From Solicoccozyma terricola (taxonomy: Eukaryota > Basidiomycota > Tremellomycetes > Filobasidiales > Piskurozymaceae): a stretch of 64,000 nucleotides of DNA. Under the pieces are notes generated by a model. It did not search any database. It saw only the letters and a list, made by a program, of their open reading frames with translations, and had not been told where the DNA came from. The stretch covers positions 81,448-145,447 of the forward strand of contig BCLD01000001.1 of NCBI GenBank assembly GCA_001600875.1, read 5' to 3'. Shown piece after piece: positions 11,774 through 23,885 of the stretch (positions within the stretch are counted from its first letter, which is position 1; the number at the start of each line of letters is the position of its first letter). Position numbers and translations under genes: made by a program.

Positions 11774-12844
11774 GATGGTGATGATGATGATGATGTGTGT
11801 GTGTGGCAGGTAGTTGTCAGACCATGTCGATGTCGATCAGGCGTGGTTGGCAGCCGATGATTGTGTATGTTACCCCCCTTCCCCTTCCCCACGCTCCCCC
11901 TCCCCCGCCCCGGCCATCCGATAATGCAAATCCGCGGATTCCAATTCACACCATTCCCACCCACCCAGCACCCAGGACAAGCCCCAGACAGCGCACCAGT
12001 CCTCTCTTTGGCACTTGCTCACTGTGCTCACTGGCTCGGTCGTAACTGTCGTAACTGTCTTGTACCTACCGATGATATGGTCCAACTCCGACTGGGGATT
12101 ACATGCGATGACCTACTCCCCCCCCCCCTGCATCGCCTCGGGCGCGTTATCGCTTTTTATTATTTTTAGTTAGACAGGGACAAGGATGCAACTGACATCC
12201 CATTCCAACATCCACCCCCACAGCCATACATACCAAACACCACCGACTGAAATCCCTCCCTTCACCATCACGGAAAATACAACAATACAATGCTTGCTCT
12301 TCGTTGACGACGACGGACTCCCTGTCATTCTGCATATCCGATCTGAAAGGGGCGGGGGAACGGGGCGGTTTTCCAATAAGCGAGGGTTGACTTTTTGAAA
12401 AAACCAGAACCATCGATCGGGGGTCGAAGGTTGGGATATAATATCAGGGTTGTTTCGTAAGATCTGGATTATCAAAAGGATCAAACGAGAATCTGTCTTG
12501 GAAAACCCCGATTACTTTCCCTTTGGTCGTATTAAACCAAACCAAAACACACAATAAAGAAATAATCAATCGAATTGGAGAGTTGACGCCGAACACCCCC
12601 CCCCCCCCCCCCCCCCATCCCCTCGGATAACCAAAAGGTCGAAGAATCTCATTTATACCGCTCACAAGATACCACAAGTGTCACACATCGGAGGCGCTTC
12701 CTTCCCCGTAATAACAAAACTTCAAGAGGAGGATTTAAAATTAAAACCTACTAGCGAGGGCAAGAACTCAACACTTGAACCAAACCAAGGTTCCCAGACC
12801 CAACCCTCCCCCCCTCCTCCCCCCTCCCTCCAATCCCCACAACC
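11774..12844. other. Divergent promoter region with C tracts
   Basis: About 1.07 kb between two divergent genes. It contains a C tract at about 12118-12128 and a 21-nt C run at 12596-12616, and shorter CCCTTCCCC-type pyrimidine stretches. No coding exon or RNA gene recognised. Confidence 0.6.
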
Positions 12845-15674
12845 ATGTCAACACCCAACCCCTCCCGTCCTCTCCGATCCCTTATCCCTCACCTCATCCC
12901 CTTCCTCATCCCTCTCCTTCTATTCCTATTCATCAACCCTACAACAGCTTATATCCCTGCTATTCCAGTTAATGATACAACTGCTTTGAATTTAACGGAT
13001 GCTAGTAGTTTGTTGTTGAGATATGCACCGAATGGGGTTTATGGTGTTGATGTGTGAGTACCCGTTCTTTTTTTTTTCAAGGAAGAATAATCGAGTAAGA
13101 AGAGGGTTGTTTATTGATTTTGCAATGCGTGATGTTGTGTATGCAATTCTCTTGTTGGGGGGTTTGGTAGATCTTCACAGTTAACAGCGGATGTACCAAC
13201 CGGTGGAATCGACATGGTTAGTCCTATCTTTTTCTTCCCATCCGCGTTATCCGAGAAAACCAAGCAACGAACCTAATATTATATATATATACATCACCCT
13301 CGTTGGTTCGGAAAAATCGGTTTAAAAAAGGGTGCTATTGTCCATTTTTCAGAATCAAGTCAAGGTCCGAATTTAACAACTTCCACACCTTGGATTGCAT
13401 TTATAAGTTGTGATAAGAATGAGACTACAGCGAGTGATTATTGGGGTGAGTAGTTGGGTCGTTTGGGAGGGGGGAGGGGGGGAGATGATGGTCTTTTTTG
13501 TGATTAACTTGGTTTCTGATTGTTTTTTCCTTTTTTCCCAATGTTCGGTTAGATATCTTCACGCTCGTTAGAGATCGAGGAGCTGTTGCTGCAGTGAGTT
13601 TGATAGTGTCAACCATCAAACGAATCCAATGATACGAGTTACCAGGGGGGGGGGGGGGGATTGATCATTTTTTTTTTCAAAATCGCGGCTTTTTTTTCAT
13701 CCAGCTACTCTACACTCTCACCGCCGAAGCATGCCTTCTTAATCCGGAATACGTAAACAATTTTGAAAAGCCTGTTGATGTTTTCGCAACGAAAAGTAAA
13801 TCAACTGCAGGGTGAGTGAGCCGCCCCGGGGTGGTCTCTTTCTCTGGCTAGACGTTCGGATACATATCCTGACAGCTAGAACGTTGTGTTTTCGTAATAG
13901 TCTCATCGAAAATCAATTCCCTAATACCAATCAGACATATTGGGCGTACAATGGGACATTACTTAACGAGTCGTGAGTATAGGGAACTGGTTGTCTGGAT
14001 ATCTAGGGCGCGAGCCAGCCCAAATTGCTGAGTCGATTTTTGATTTTTTTTTTGATTTTTTTTCTTTACTTGTATCAGCGGGGTCATCGTCAACGAATCA
14101 CTCGATGCTTCCTATATCCCAACTAAAACATTCCTCATCGCCACACTCACCGCTCGAAATTCCTCTGGTAGTATCGCTTCGAGTCCAACCCAATCAGCTT
14201 CTCCTACATCGAGTTCATCGAGTACTCCAAAGGGAAAGAGTCTCGCAATGATCGTATTGTATTGCATCACTGGGATCGTGTGCACGCTGTTCTTGATCGT
14301 TATTGTTACAGGAGTAAGTGGTGTTAATTCCTTCGCTCTGGGGCTTTTGGTTTTATTCACTTTGAAACCTGCGACCCTCCCCCCCCCCCCCCCCCCCCCC
14401 CCGCTATTCGCGCCCTTCGACATCCCGAGCGATACGGACCACGCGCAACGGAGGGTGAAGGACGACCAGTTCAGACCAGCGTCCAAGGTATCGGTCAAGC
14501 CATTTTGGATACCTTCCCTGTCATTAAATTCACTCGAAGATCGAACAACGAACCAGAGAGACGAATAGCGATGCCTTACCCGACATATGACAAGGGATAT
14601 GAATTGGCAGGTATCGATAGTACCGTGGTGAGAGGTCAAGGGAGTGGAGGGATTTCTCATCCGGATGAGACCGCTGTCAACGCTGTAGGCTCCGAATCAA
14701 CAATGTCTCCACGGCACACTCGGCGCAACGGATCCACAATCCAGCCACCATTCACCGACTCTCGAGGCTCTAAACGCGGTTCCATACAGGAATCTGAGCG
14801 AGAATCATTCCACTCGGCACAAGAGGTCATCCCACCTTCTCGGAGTTCGATCAATTCTGGCTCTCTGCCTATGACTTCAGTACCACCACCAGGACCGGAG
14901 ATCGCTGCCGCTGCTAGAGCATTAGCTGCTCATAGATCCTCGAAGCGTCGATCTGGAGGTGGACGAGAAGGGACTCTGGACGGATCATCGGAGGATATAG
15001 AGCACACGGAGACAGAGGGGAATGAAGAAGCAGAGGCATGCCCCATCTGCTTGTTAGAGTTTGAGGATGGAGATGATGTGAGAGTGTTGCCATGTCAGCA
15101 GGCGCATAGTTATCATCAGGCCTGCATTGATCCTTGGTATGTGGTGTGCCGTCCCCCCCCCCCCCTCCCTCCCCCAACCCTGCCATCTGGACAGAATTGC
15201 TGACGATTTGACTCCATGCCTGCCAGGCTACTCGAGGTATCACCCAGTTGTCCTCTATGTCGAAGAGGTGTGTGTTTGTTCTCATGGAACATACTCCGAA
15301 CCATCCTACTGATCTCTTAACCCGTCCCGCACGCAGACTTCAGCGGCGTCGCTCCGATAACCAGCGAATCTCAACAAGGCGAATCCTCAGCGATGGGTCG
15401 CAATCGAACGGCTTCGGACGCCGCACACTCTATCGATGGCGTTCCCATCTCGCTGCATGTGGAAAGCGCTGCAAGTACACCGGGACGATCCGGCGGTGGT
15501 CATCGATTCGGACGCTACCTCGCCTTTGTACGCCGAGAACGAAGAAGAACAGCGGATGTTGCAGTTGAAGAGGGAGAGCAGGAGTTGGGCGGTGGTGCGT
15601 TGTCCCTAGGGAGCGCGGCTACTGATCGGCGACGTCGGAGGCTGGATGAACAGCATGGACCTGGACCGTATTGA
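12845..15674 (+). CDS. PA-TM-RING family transmembrane E3 ubiquitin ligase
   Basis: Exons: 12845-13053, 13171-13202 (or 13216), 13353-13445, 13553-13593, 13705-13811, 13901-13972, 14079-14313, 14430-15136, 15227-15267, 15337-15674; about 624 aa. A signal peptide ([14 protein letters not shown]) leads into a protease-associated-type lumenal domain: [40 protein letters not shown], and several NxT/S sites. One transmembrane helix follows ([20 protein letters not shown]), then [11 protein letters not shown], a Ser-rich linker and a RING-H2: [36 protein letters not shown]. Such proteins (RNF13/GRAIL type) ubiquitinate membrane cargo in the endomembrane system. Exon 2 is awkward: the strong donor at 13217 leads to a stop, so a weaker GTGGAA at 13203 is needed. 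C tracts lie in introns at 14379-14402 and 15153-15165; a G tract at 13645-13659. Confidence 0.85.
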
Positions 15675-15965
15675 CCGAGTTGTAACACACACACATGATG
15701 CGATAGACGCCGGTGAACGAATACTTGATGACGCGTCAAAGGGACGAGCGTCGACCCGCCCAAGTTGGATGGCAGTCAGTGGGGGGTGGTGGTGGGTAAC
15801 AGCAAAGCACTTTGCAGCTCGGACTAGGGGAAGACACCATGTCGACCACACCACGCCGGTAGGACAGATCGACAGATCGATCACTACCATCCGAGGCCGA
15901 GGCCCTTCACCCGTCATCCCGCACTTCTCTACCACGAACTTCCGCCTGCCCCGCCATCCTCCATC
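15675..15965. other. Short spacer between two RING ligase genes
   Basis: 291 bases separate two same-direction ubiquitin ligase genes; expected to hold the 3' UTR of the first and the promoter of the second. No other gene seen. Confidence 0.6.
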
Positions 15966-18900
15966 ATGTCGGCACCTCCGCCACCAGATGGTCCTGCTCC
16001 AGTGCGTGCGGACGGTGCGAACGGCACTCCCACACCAGCAGGGAGGCGTCCCACCGACATACCCATCGGTCCATCGCCGATGTTCCTCAATGCGATGGTG
16101 GCTCAGCAGCAACAGCAGCAGCAACGCGCTTCGATGTCATCCATGCTTTTCCTCACATTCTTCTTCTTCATGATGTCGGGAGGTAATGGAGCGAATCAGC
16201 AGATCATCGTAGGAGATCAGAGGCGTACGTTGGGATTCAGCCATACGAAAAGAAAGATTACTCGGAACAGGGCGCTGATGGGGTCCAGAATTCTTTCACA
16301 GCTTTCGAAAAGGATTACCTGCAAGTGGCCGTGACCGACTACATAGCCTATCTCAATCACAGTTCTTCCAACTACAGCTACGTGAGTGCCAAAAGTCTTG
16401 TACGCCCATTTCGTCATCGCTGATGTTCTACTCGTTCGAACGTTCGTAGCCTCCAAATCCAGATCCACCCATCAACACACTCCTTCCACCGCACCTTCGA
16501 ACACATGAACGCGATCAATCTCCCCAACCGGTCTATTACACCAACGTCACAGGATTCTATCGTAATGCCGACGCTCACTTTCTCAATCTCACCGATCCTG
16601 GATCCAGTCCCTCCATACGTTCATTCTTTCGACATCTTCTACCTCGGAACCAGCGCACCGAAGAGAAAACAATGGCGAATAGTCTTGGCAAGAAATTGAT
16701 TCAAAGACTAAACCAACATCGTCGGCAGAATCCCGTAGAAAATTTATCTCTACCTTCTCTCAAACAGCATCCTGTAGATTTTAACGAAACTAATGCAAGT
16801 GAAGCACGGGGAGCATGGGATTGGTCCCAGGTATCCGGATGGGATTTGAATATCGAAGAGAGGCACATCGTACCAAGACCGACGACACTTGATCCACCAT
16901 TGGACATCACAAATCCTCTCAACGCCTCTGATTGGGAGGATTGGAGTTGGGTACATGTGAGTCGTCGATGGGTTTGGAGCAATCAAGAATGTACCCCTAA
17001 CCTCTGTCCTTGTAAATGTTCCCCCCCAGTGTTCTCTTTCGTTCATCACTCCCTCCAAGGAAGCGATAGCATATCGACTGCAAGGCATGCATCACAAGCC
17101 AACTGGCGTCTACCGACTTCTCGGTAAACCAAGAGAGTGAGTGTTGTGACGAAGGAAACACGCAGCTGTGAACTTAACACAGCAGATGACTGAAACCACC
17201 AGACTCGACTACGACATCCGTGATCTTCCCACAATGTACGAAGATCGTCATAAAGAGACCGTCTCTCAGGCGGTAATATGGGAAATCCAAAAGCGGATAC
17301 AGAAACTGGAGGCTGCGATGTTTTATACCTTTCATGAAGAGGATGGTAGGTGGCCCGTGGGTTGGATGCGTGCAGGCAAGCGCCTAATTTTTTCTACCCT
17401 CGATGCCTTTGCAGATCCTTTCCCGGTCACAACTTGCACTTTACACTTGGAGCTACGGCTACTACCGCTGCCTGAAGAATATACTGCGGATATGCTGCAA
17501 CAATACGAAGCGGAATTACGGGATCCAACGGGTATCACATTGTCGCCACCGCCTGTTGGAATCAAAATGGAAGGTATCGCTTTGCTCGACGATTGCGGAT
17601 TGGCTTATGGTCTGGATAAGGGCAGTGGTTTGGAGTGAGAGGCGTTGGACACATTTCACCGTCAATTGCAAAAGGCTCACATCATACATCCCTTGCTTAC
17701 TTCATTGCAGGGCCGACGAGTTTTGGAGAAAGTCGATTCATTGTGAGCGTCGCTTTTCGACTTGGTTTCCAGTGATCGAATACATCCGAAATCTAAGTTT
17801 CCCCGTGATTTCTTTCCAGATGCCGCTTTTGCACTCGCTGTCAATCTCGTCATCTTGACTCTCTTCGTTCGCCAGATGGAAGCGACGCGTACACCAAGCA
17901 GCTTGGCCAAGGTGTCTTTCTGGACTATCGCAATGATGATCAGCGCAGATTCATGGCAGTTCTCTGCGGTGAGCTTCGATCGTCATTTTCATCCTTCGCA
18001 ACCTGCTCATATCTCGCGCCTTCCCCCCGCAGCACGTGGTGATTGGCATTATGTCAGATGACAAGACATCGTTACCGATGCTACTTCCTGGATTCTTCTG
18101 CTTGTGCACTGCGGTCATCTTTGGACCTGTGAGTCGTCATAACAATTGTGATCGTGGATCCCAGGTACTGAATAGCTGTCGATCCGCCTATAGCGCTTTG
18201 CGGTCCTTTTATACCGTGTGCAGGCGCCAGAATCGATTCGAAGACGACCAGCTGACAGGCATGGAGCAACTGGCGAGTTGCAACCGCTCACGGCTGGGGC
18301 TGCAGCGACGCCCGCGCCAATCGGTACTTTGACAAACGACGAATCCGCTCGCCTCGCCCTTTGGAACGAGATACGAGATGAGATGGACTCTCACCCTCAA
18401 GTGAAATGTGAGAAATGTGCATCTTTACAGTATTGGCTCTCAAGCTGACTGAGGTTCCGTTGGTGCGTAGGGCTAGGCGTAGGCCTCTTGGTCCTCGGCT
18501 TGATTTATTTCGGCCTCATACCCCGCGTCGTCCCTTTTTTCCTTGGCGCCCTATATTCGTTTTGGCTGCCTCAGATCTGGAGGAATGCTCGTCGCGGTAC
18601 GAGAAAGGCAACGAGTTGGTCGTTTGTCGTTGGATCGAGTATGGCAAGATTGGCTTTGCCGTTGTGTGAGTTGAGATGGCGTCGTCGGATGGTGAATGCT
18701 GACACCCTGCAATTCCTCCAGATGCCTTTGCATGTCCTCGGAACGTGTTCTTTGTCGATACGACCGGTACGTCCGCTCTGTAAGGCATCGAGGATCTTGT
18801 TACCAGGCTGAGCTTGCAAACCCGACAGACTGGGTCTGGCTGCTCGTTGCATGGCAGTGGTTTCAAATCTTGGTTCTATTTGCGCAGGACAGGTTCAACC

Positions 18901-19453
18901 CGGCTTTCTTGTGAGCACGACAAGCGCCGAACCAGACCCCCTGTATCTGACCTATTCAATTACACATCTTCAGCCTGCCGAAAAGGGTGAGTCTAGTCTA
19001 CGGACTGTTTTAACAACCATTACTGTATTGCTGTGTTGACCTCCTCCTCATCCTGTCCAGTTCGCACCGCCTGAAGCGTACGATTATCACCCGGTGATGC
19101 CGGCCAACGACTCGGAATCGCAGATGCAGAAGTTTGGCGACTGCTCGATCTGCATGGAACCCATCGTGGTACAAATGCAGCCGGATCATTCGCCTGCGAG
19201 TGGTAAGACTGGACCAGCGTCATCGTCTGTGGGGGCTGTCGGGTCGAGAGTGATGAGTATGCAGATGAGGCGGACGTATGCCTTGGCTCCATGTCATCAC
19301 ATGTTCCACACAGCATGCCTCTCTCAGTGGCTGGCAGTCAAGGTGAGATGCGCTTCGTTTTCAGCATCTGATCCGTTTGGACTTGACCCACCAAAATCCT
19401 CTTTACGACAGAACGTTTGTCCATTATGTAAGCGGACACTGCCGCCTTTATGA
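15966..19453 (+). CDS. TUL1: Tul1/Dsc1-like Golgi transmembrane RING E3 ligase
   Basis: Exons: 15966-16381, 16450-16956, 17030-17136, 17203-17345, 17415-17634, 17711-17742, 17820-17968, 18033-18128, 18194-18407, 18471-18665, 18722-18766, 18829-18910, 18974-18986, 19061-19342, 19412-19453; about 846 aa. It starts with a poly-Gln patch and a hydrophobic signal (MLFLTFFFFMM), then a glycosylated lumenal region with LDYDIRDLPTMYEDRHKE. Several membrane spans follow (FALAVNLVILTLFV, LLPGFFCLCTAVIF, LGVGLLVLGLIYFG, WVWLLVAWQWFQILVLF). A C-terminal RING ends the protein: CSICMEPI, CHHMFHTACLSQWLAVKNVC, PLCKR. Dsc1/Tul1 is the catalytic subunit of the Dsc complex, which degrades Golgi/endosome membrane proteins and activates SREBP in several fungi. 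Exon 1 does not stay in one frame around 16180-16240, so a short intron or a sequence error is present. Exon 13 is only 13 nt. Confidence 0.9.
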
Positions 19454-19505
19454 ACCCAGGTTGTAATTCTATGCATGCGCATCTATGTCGTTACATGAAA
19501 ACCCC

Positions 19506-21407
19506 TCAGAAGAACCACCCGACTACCCTTCGCCATAGCGGTGCCTTGACGCCTGCCTGCTCCTGCGGCAGCTCAATCACCTCATCATCATCCACCAATC
19601 GCCCGGAATACAGATCGATATCCTCGATTCGGACGACCTTTGTCTTGTGCCATAGTTTCCATCCAACAAGAGGAACAAAGAAGAGGGGAATACCGAGATA
19701 CGACGTGAGGAATGCGGTTACGGTGAAGCTGCCGTTGAGGAACGTGGACCATCCGCTGAACAGGATGATGATGGTGCACGTGATGATGTTGAACCAAGAG
19801 CTGTAAGGTTGCAACCTGGCGCGGTACGGCATGGTCGAGGTATCAAAGCCTTGTACTCGAAGGGCCTTGCGGAATCGTAGGTAAGATACGGAGATGGTTG
19901 CCCAAGCAAAGAGACCTGCGACTGCGCTAAGAGAGGAGAGCCAGAGGAAGACGACACCACCCCCACTGGACACACTGAGATACGCAAAGCCACCAAAGCA
20001 GATGGATACGAGGACGGCCGGAATGGGTACACCCCTCTTGTCCACCCTGCGGAAGATCGCAGGAGCACGATGGTCCAGCGCCAGAGAGTAAAGCGTACGG
20101 GAAGCGACGTAGACGTAAGAAGATCCAGCCGAGAAGGCGCTGATCAAGATGACGGCGTTGATGATGTGCGGGAAGACCTTGACGTTGGCGCGCTCCATGG
20201 CGATGACGAACGGTGAAGAGGCAGAGTAGGATGAGCTGTTGACGAGGCGGATATCATCGTATGGGACAAGAACGCCAATGACGAGGATGCCGAGAATGTA
20301 AAAGATCACGATCTATTAAGAGACGGGGGAGGGGGATGAGTTGAGGTTTGTACCCGGATGATAAGCGACCCTCGACTCACCCTCCACAAAACTTTTTTGG
20401 TCGCCTTTGGGATCTGCTGAGCCGGGTTCTTGGATTCACCAGCCGCAAGTACCACCGTTTCTGTGCCTGAAGGGGGGAGGTTTTGTTATGTTAATATACG
20501 GCGCACCAGTGATAATATATCATGATTATCACTAACCGACGTAGGTAAATGCTGCATTGATGAACGCGCTGAAGAAGCCGAGGAACTGCCCTTTGGCTCC
20601 TGCGATTCCTTCGTACTGATTGAACATCCCTGGCGATTTCCAATATCTGAAACCGAGCCGATCGTGCGTTGGACCGCCTCCGAGGTCGATGACGATTCCA
20701 AAAATGATGATAGCCATGAAAGCGAGGACCTTGATCACTCCAGCGACGACCTCGCTCTCGCCAAAGTAGTTGACGCTAACGAGATTGAGTGCTGCTCCGA
20801 GGACAAACATGATTGATATCCAAACGGCGATATTGATACTGGTGTTCCAGAACTGGATGACGAGGGCTGCGGCACTGAGCTCCGATGCGAATCCGATGGC
20901 GTAGCAATAAAAGTAGTTGTACCCGAGGGTCATTCCCAGAGCAGGATCGACAAATCGAGCTGCAAAGTGGGTGAACGAACCAGCGACAGGCAGGAAGGTC
21001 GCCATCTCTGCTAGGGCCTCCATAACCCCAAATACAGCCATACCAAGGATGATATAGGCGAGAAGGACACCGAGTGGTCCAGCATGGGCGAGCGCAGCAC
21101 CTGATCCGACGAATAGACCAGTTCCGATACCGGATGAAATACCGAACCATATAGCTGAGGTTACGGTGGGGGTGGGTGCCTTCGAGTGAGTAATTTTCTA
21201 TCAGTCATACAGGGACATGATCTACTCACTATGCCTGGAAGTCAGTCTCCTCTTGGTGGCACCGACACCTGCTGCACCTGGAGCGGTGCTGAATGGTGAT
21301 GGCTTCTCATTGACGGAAGTCGCTGAGGACTGCAGACCGGTCACAGTGGGAGAGGTGAAGGAGGCAGCATCAGCATCTGCATGCTTAGGCTTGTCGACGA
21401 CCGACAT
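19506..21407 (-). CDS. Amino-acid permease (APC superfamily)
   Basis: Exons: 21230-21407, 20537-21154, 20381-20466, 19506-20312; 562 aa. The hydrophilic N terminus is followed by IWFGISSGIGTGLFVGSGAA, the signature first helix of fungal amino-acid permeases. About 12 hydrophobic segments follow, with AEMATFLPVAGSFTHFAARF, YNYFYCYAIGFASELSAAA, YVGTETVVLAAGESKNPAQQ and IPKATKKVLWRIVIFYILG. The C-terminal tail is charged (VVRIEDIDLYSGR). It is a proton-coupled amino-acid importer of the plasma membrane by family; the substrate cannot be told from sequence alone. It converges on the Tul1-like gene with only about 52 bases between stop codons. Its start is divergent from the Gfo/Idh gene. Confidence 0.95.
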
Positions 21408-22030
21408 GATGTTGTAGTTGTGAGAGATCGAGTAAACAGTCGGTGGAACGCAAGGGGTGACATTATAAACGAAGAAAAAACTTAGAGCGGACGACAGTCT
21501 GACGATCACGACATCGGGATACACCCGACCCCCCGACTCCCCCCTCCGTGCACTTGATCTCTTACCCGACGGAGGATGACAACGGCCTGACTGTAGCAGG
21601 AGAGCGCAAAATTGTGTTGTCGCCTGGCGTGATCCAACGATTTCGATAATGGAAAATAACAAAAAGGTACCGGGTCGTTAAAAAACAGCCGCCACCGGCG
21701 TTAGATGGGCAACAGTGCGGTCGCACGTAATTTTTTCTCTGTCCGAGTCACCTACAGCACCATCAAATGCCGCCGGAGCATGCCAACGAGCTTGACTCGG
21801 ACCGTCAGACCATCGGATCATACGGCCATCCTTGATCCTTGGTCTTGGACTGAGCGTCAGGTGATACACACATCTATCTGTCCTTCATGTCGTGTCGGGA
21901 CAGCTGATTCGCCACCACGTACCGACGCGCCGACTGTTCTTCCGGAATCGCCGAGTGGAGGCTACGTAGGTGGAGGAGCGTGAGGGCATATAACATGTTG
22001 CTATGCCCAGTGTTCGAGGAATAGCATCCC
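21408..22030. other. Divergent promoter, permease / oxidoreductase
   Basis: 623 bases shared by two divergent genes. No coding potential recognised. No operator named. Confidence 0.6.
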
Positions 22031-23434
22031 ATGCACACAACAATGTCCTCCACTTGTCATATCGCCGTGCTGGGAGCTGGTCTGATCGGTAGAAGACACA
22101 TCCAGCACATCATCGATGAGCCGTTGACGACACTCTGCGCAATCGTCGAACCTACCCCGAGTGGCACCGCTCTCGCTTCGAAGCTTGGTATACCTTGCTT
22201 TTCATCCGTGGACGATCTGATAGCTGCAAGGGAATCAGGAGAGATACATCTGGATGGTGCGATAGTCGGCACACCGACTCATACCCATGTCCCACTCACC
22301 GCCACGCTCGCCAGAGCCGGTGTCCATGTCTTGGTGGAGAAACCAGTCGCACCTACGGCGAATGAAGCTGAGGGGTTGGTGGAGGCACTAGAAGGGATGG
22401 AAGGAAAGTCCAAAGTGTTGGTAGGCCAGCATCGCCGGTTGTGAGTATCCTCTTGCTTCACCTGCGTTCCATACCTAACCCGAGCGAGTATGTCAGCAAC
22501 CCCTACATCATCGCCCTCAAAGCTGCCGTATCGTCCGGCAAACTCGGCACCATCATCGGTGCGTCAGGGATGTGGACAGTACGGAAGGGTCCATCGGATT
22601 ATTACGAGGGTTGGCACGGAGAACACGAGCAGGGTGGAGGAACAATCAGCATCAACATGATCCACGACATGGATTTATTCCGCCATCTACTAGGTGATAT
22701 CGACACAGTGTATTGTGTCGAGGGGACCAAGACGAGAGGGTTGAACGTTGAGGAGAGTGGTGGTGTGGTACTGAGGTTCAAGACAGGCGCTGTCGGGACG
22801 TTCTTTTTCTCAGAGTGAGTGATGAGGAGGCCGGCGGGTGACGTGGGGCCTATGCTGATGATACACCCATCTGCTTCGCTTCAGTGCGGCTGCTTCACCG
22901 TGAGCAAAAAGTGTCCGGGTGACGGTTGAGTTACATCTGTTCTGATGTCTATCGAATCAGGTATTGCTTCGAAGGAGCCACCGGCGAGAATCCAGGTAAG
23001 TGACAAAGAATCCCAACCACGATTGACGCGTATCAACTGTCTAAATACTCCAACGCAACCCTTCAGACGTCGTCGGAGAGGCGTATGGGAAGGATATCTA
23101 CCACATCTTCGGCACCAAGGGAAGTATCTGCCTACCGAGCCTGCTTATCAACCACTACCCCTCCACCTCACCTGTCCCCGTCTCCACGAGCATCCCAAAT
23201 AAAGCCGGCGAGACGGACAACTGGCTATTCCGCTTGAGCACGGACGATACGTACGCTCGGTTGGCTCAATCTCTCATTGACATCCCGCCTTTCACATCAC
23301 AGCTTCGCCATTTCGTAGCGGTGACTCGAGGTGAAGCGGAGCCGAATTGCAGTGTTTCCGAAGCTTGGAAAAGTGTATGTGCGGTAGAAGGTTTGGCTAA
23401 GAGTATGACGCAGCGTAAGGAAGTCAAGTTGTAG
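22031..23434 (+). CDS. Gfo/Idh/MocA-family NAD(P)-dependent oxidoreductase
   Basis: Exons: 22031-22440, 22497-22814, 22885-22899, 22961-22995, 23067-23434; about 381 aa (377 from the second ATG at 22043). The Rossmann motif IAVLGAGLIGRRHIQHI lies at the start, then GAIVGTPTHTHVPLTATLA and the family signature VHVLVEKPVAPTANEA. The substrate half has GGTISINMIHDMDLFRHLLG and DAAASPYCFEGATGENP. The family oxidises sugars, inositols and related polyols; substrate unknown. Exon 3 is only 15 nt (AAASP); its inclusion restores the SP-E-GTGENP pattern common in the family, so it is probably genuine. Exon 4 is 35 nt. Confidence 0.92.
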
Positions 23435-23885
23435 CAGACGATGTTTAACATTATGAGAATTCTACTCGGTTTGTATGGAACAACGATGATCTCATCCTGA
23501 TTGCGAGACGCTATCACACTGTATCAACTGTCCCTATCGGCATCTGCCATAACACCGACATCTAACCAACGCGTAGTGTATGTCGCCTCATTTTGGAATT
23601 GGAGGTCTGCTAAGTAGGTCTTCGAGCGGCCTCAATGGAAGTGGTACCTACTGCTCAACGGCCCAGCTTGCTTCGCTTGCTGGTTGGTCTCACACTTCTC
23701 CCCTTTCGCCACTGAGATCCCCCGGATGACGTGTCATGGCTGGTCACGTGGCCTAAATGTTGAAACGCCGGCTATATGCGACGGAAGGGGTGTGGTCTGG
23801 TCTGGTCTGGTCTGGTGTGGTGTGGTGTAGCACATTCCACCATCGCTCGACCTCACTTCTGCCAACATCACAGCTCTCCAGAATC
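23435..23885. other. Intergenic with pentamer microsatellite
   Basis: 451 bases between two same-direction genes. It holds the GGTCT/GGTGT tandem repeat listed separately, just upstream of the aminopeptidase start. A CACGTG (23743-23748) is present, a possible bHLH site, but this alone proves nothing. Confidence 0.55.
23794..23828 (+). repeat. GGTCT/GGTGT pentamer microsatellite
   Basis: Four GGTCT units followed by three GGTGT units, ending 57 bases before the aminopeptidase ATG, so probably in its 5' UTR or core promoter. The frame stays open through it, but it lacks protein-like composition. Confidence 0.9.
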
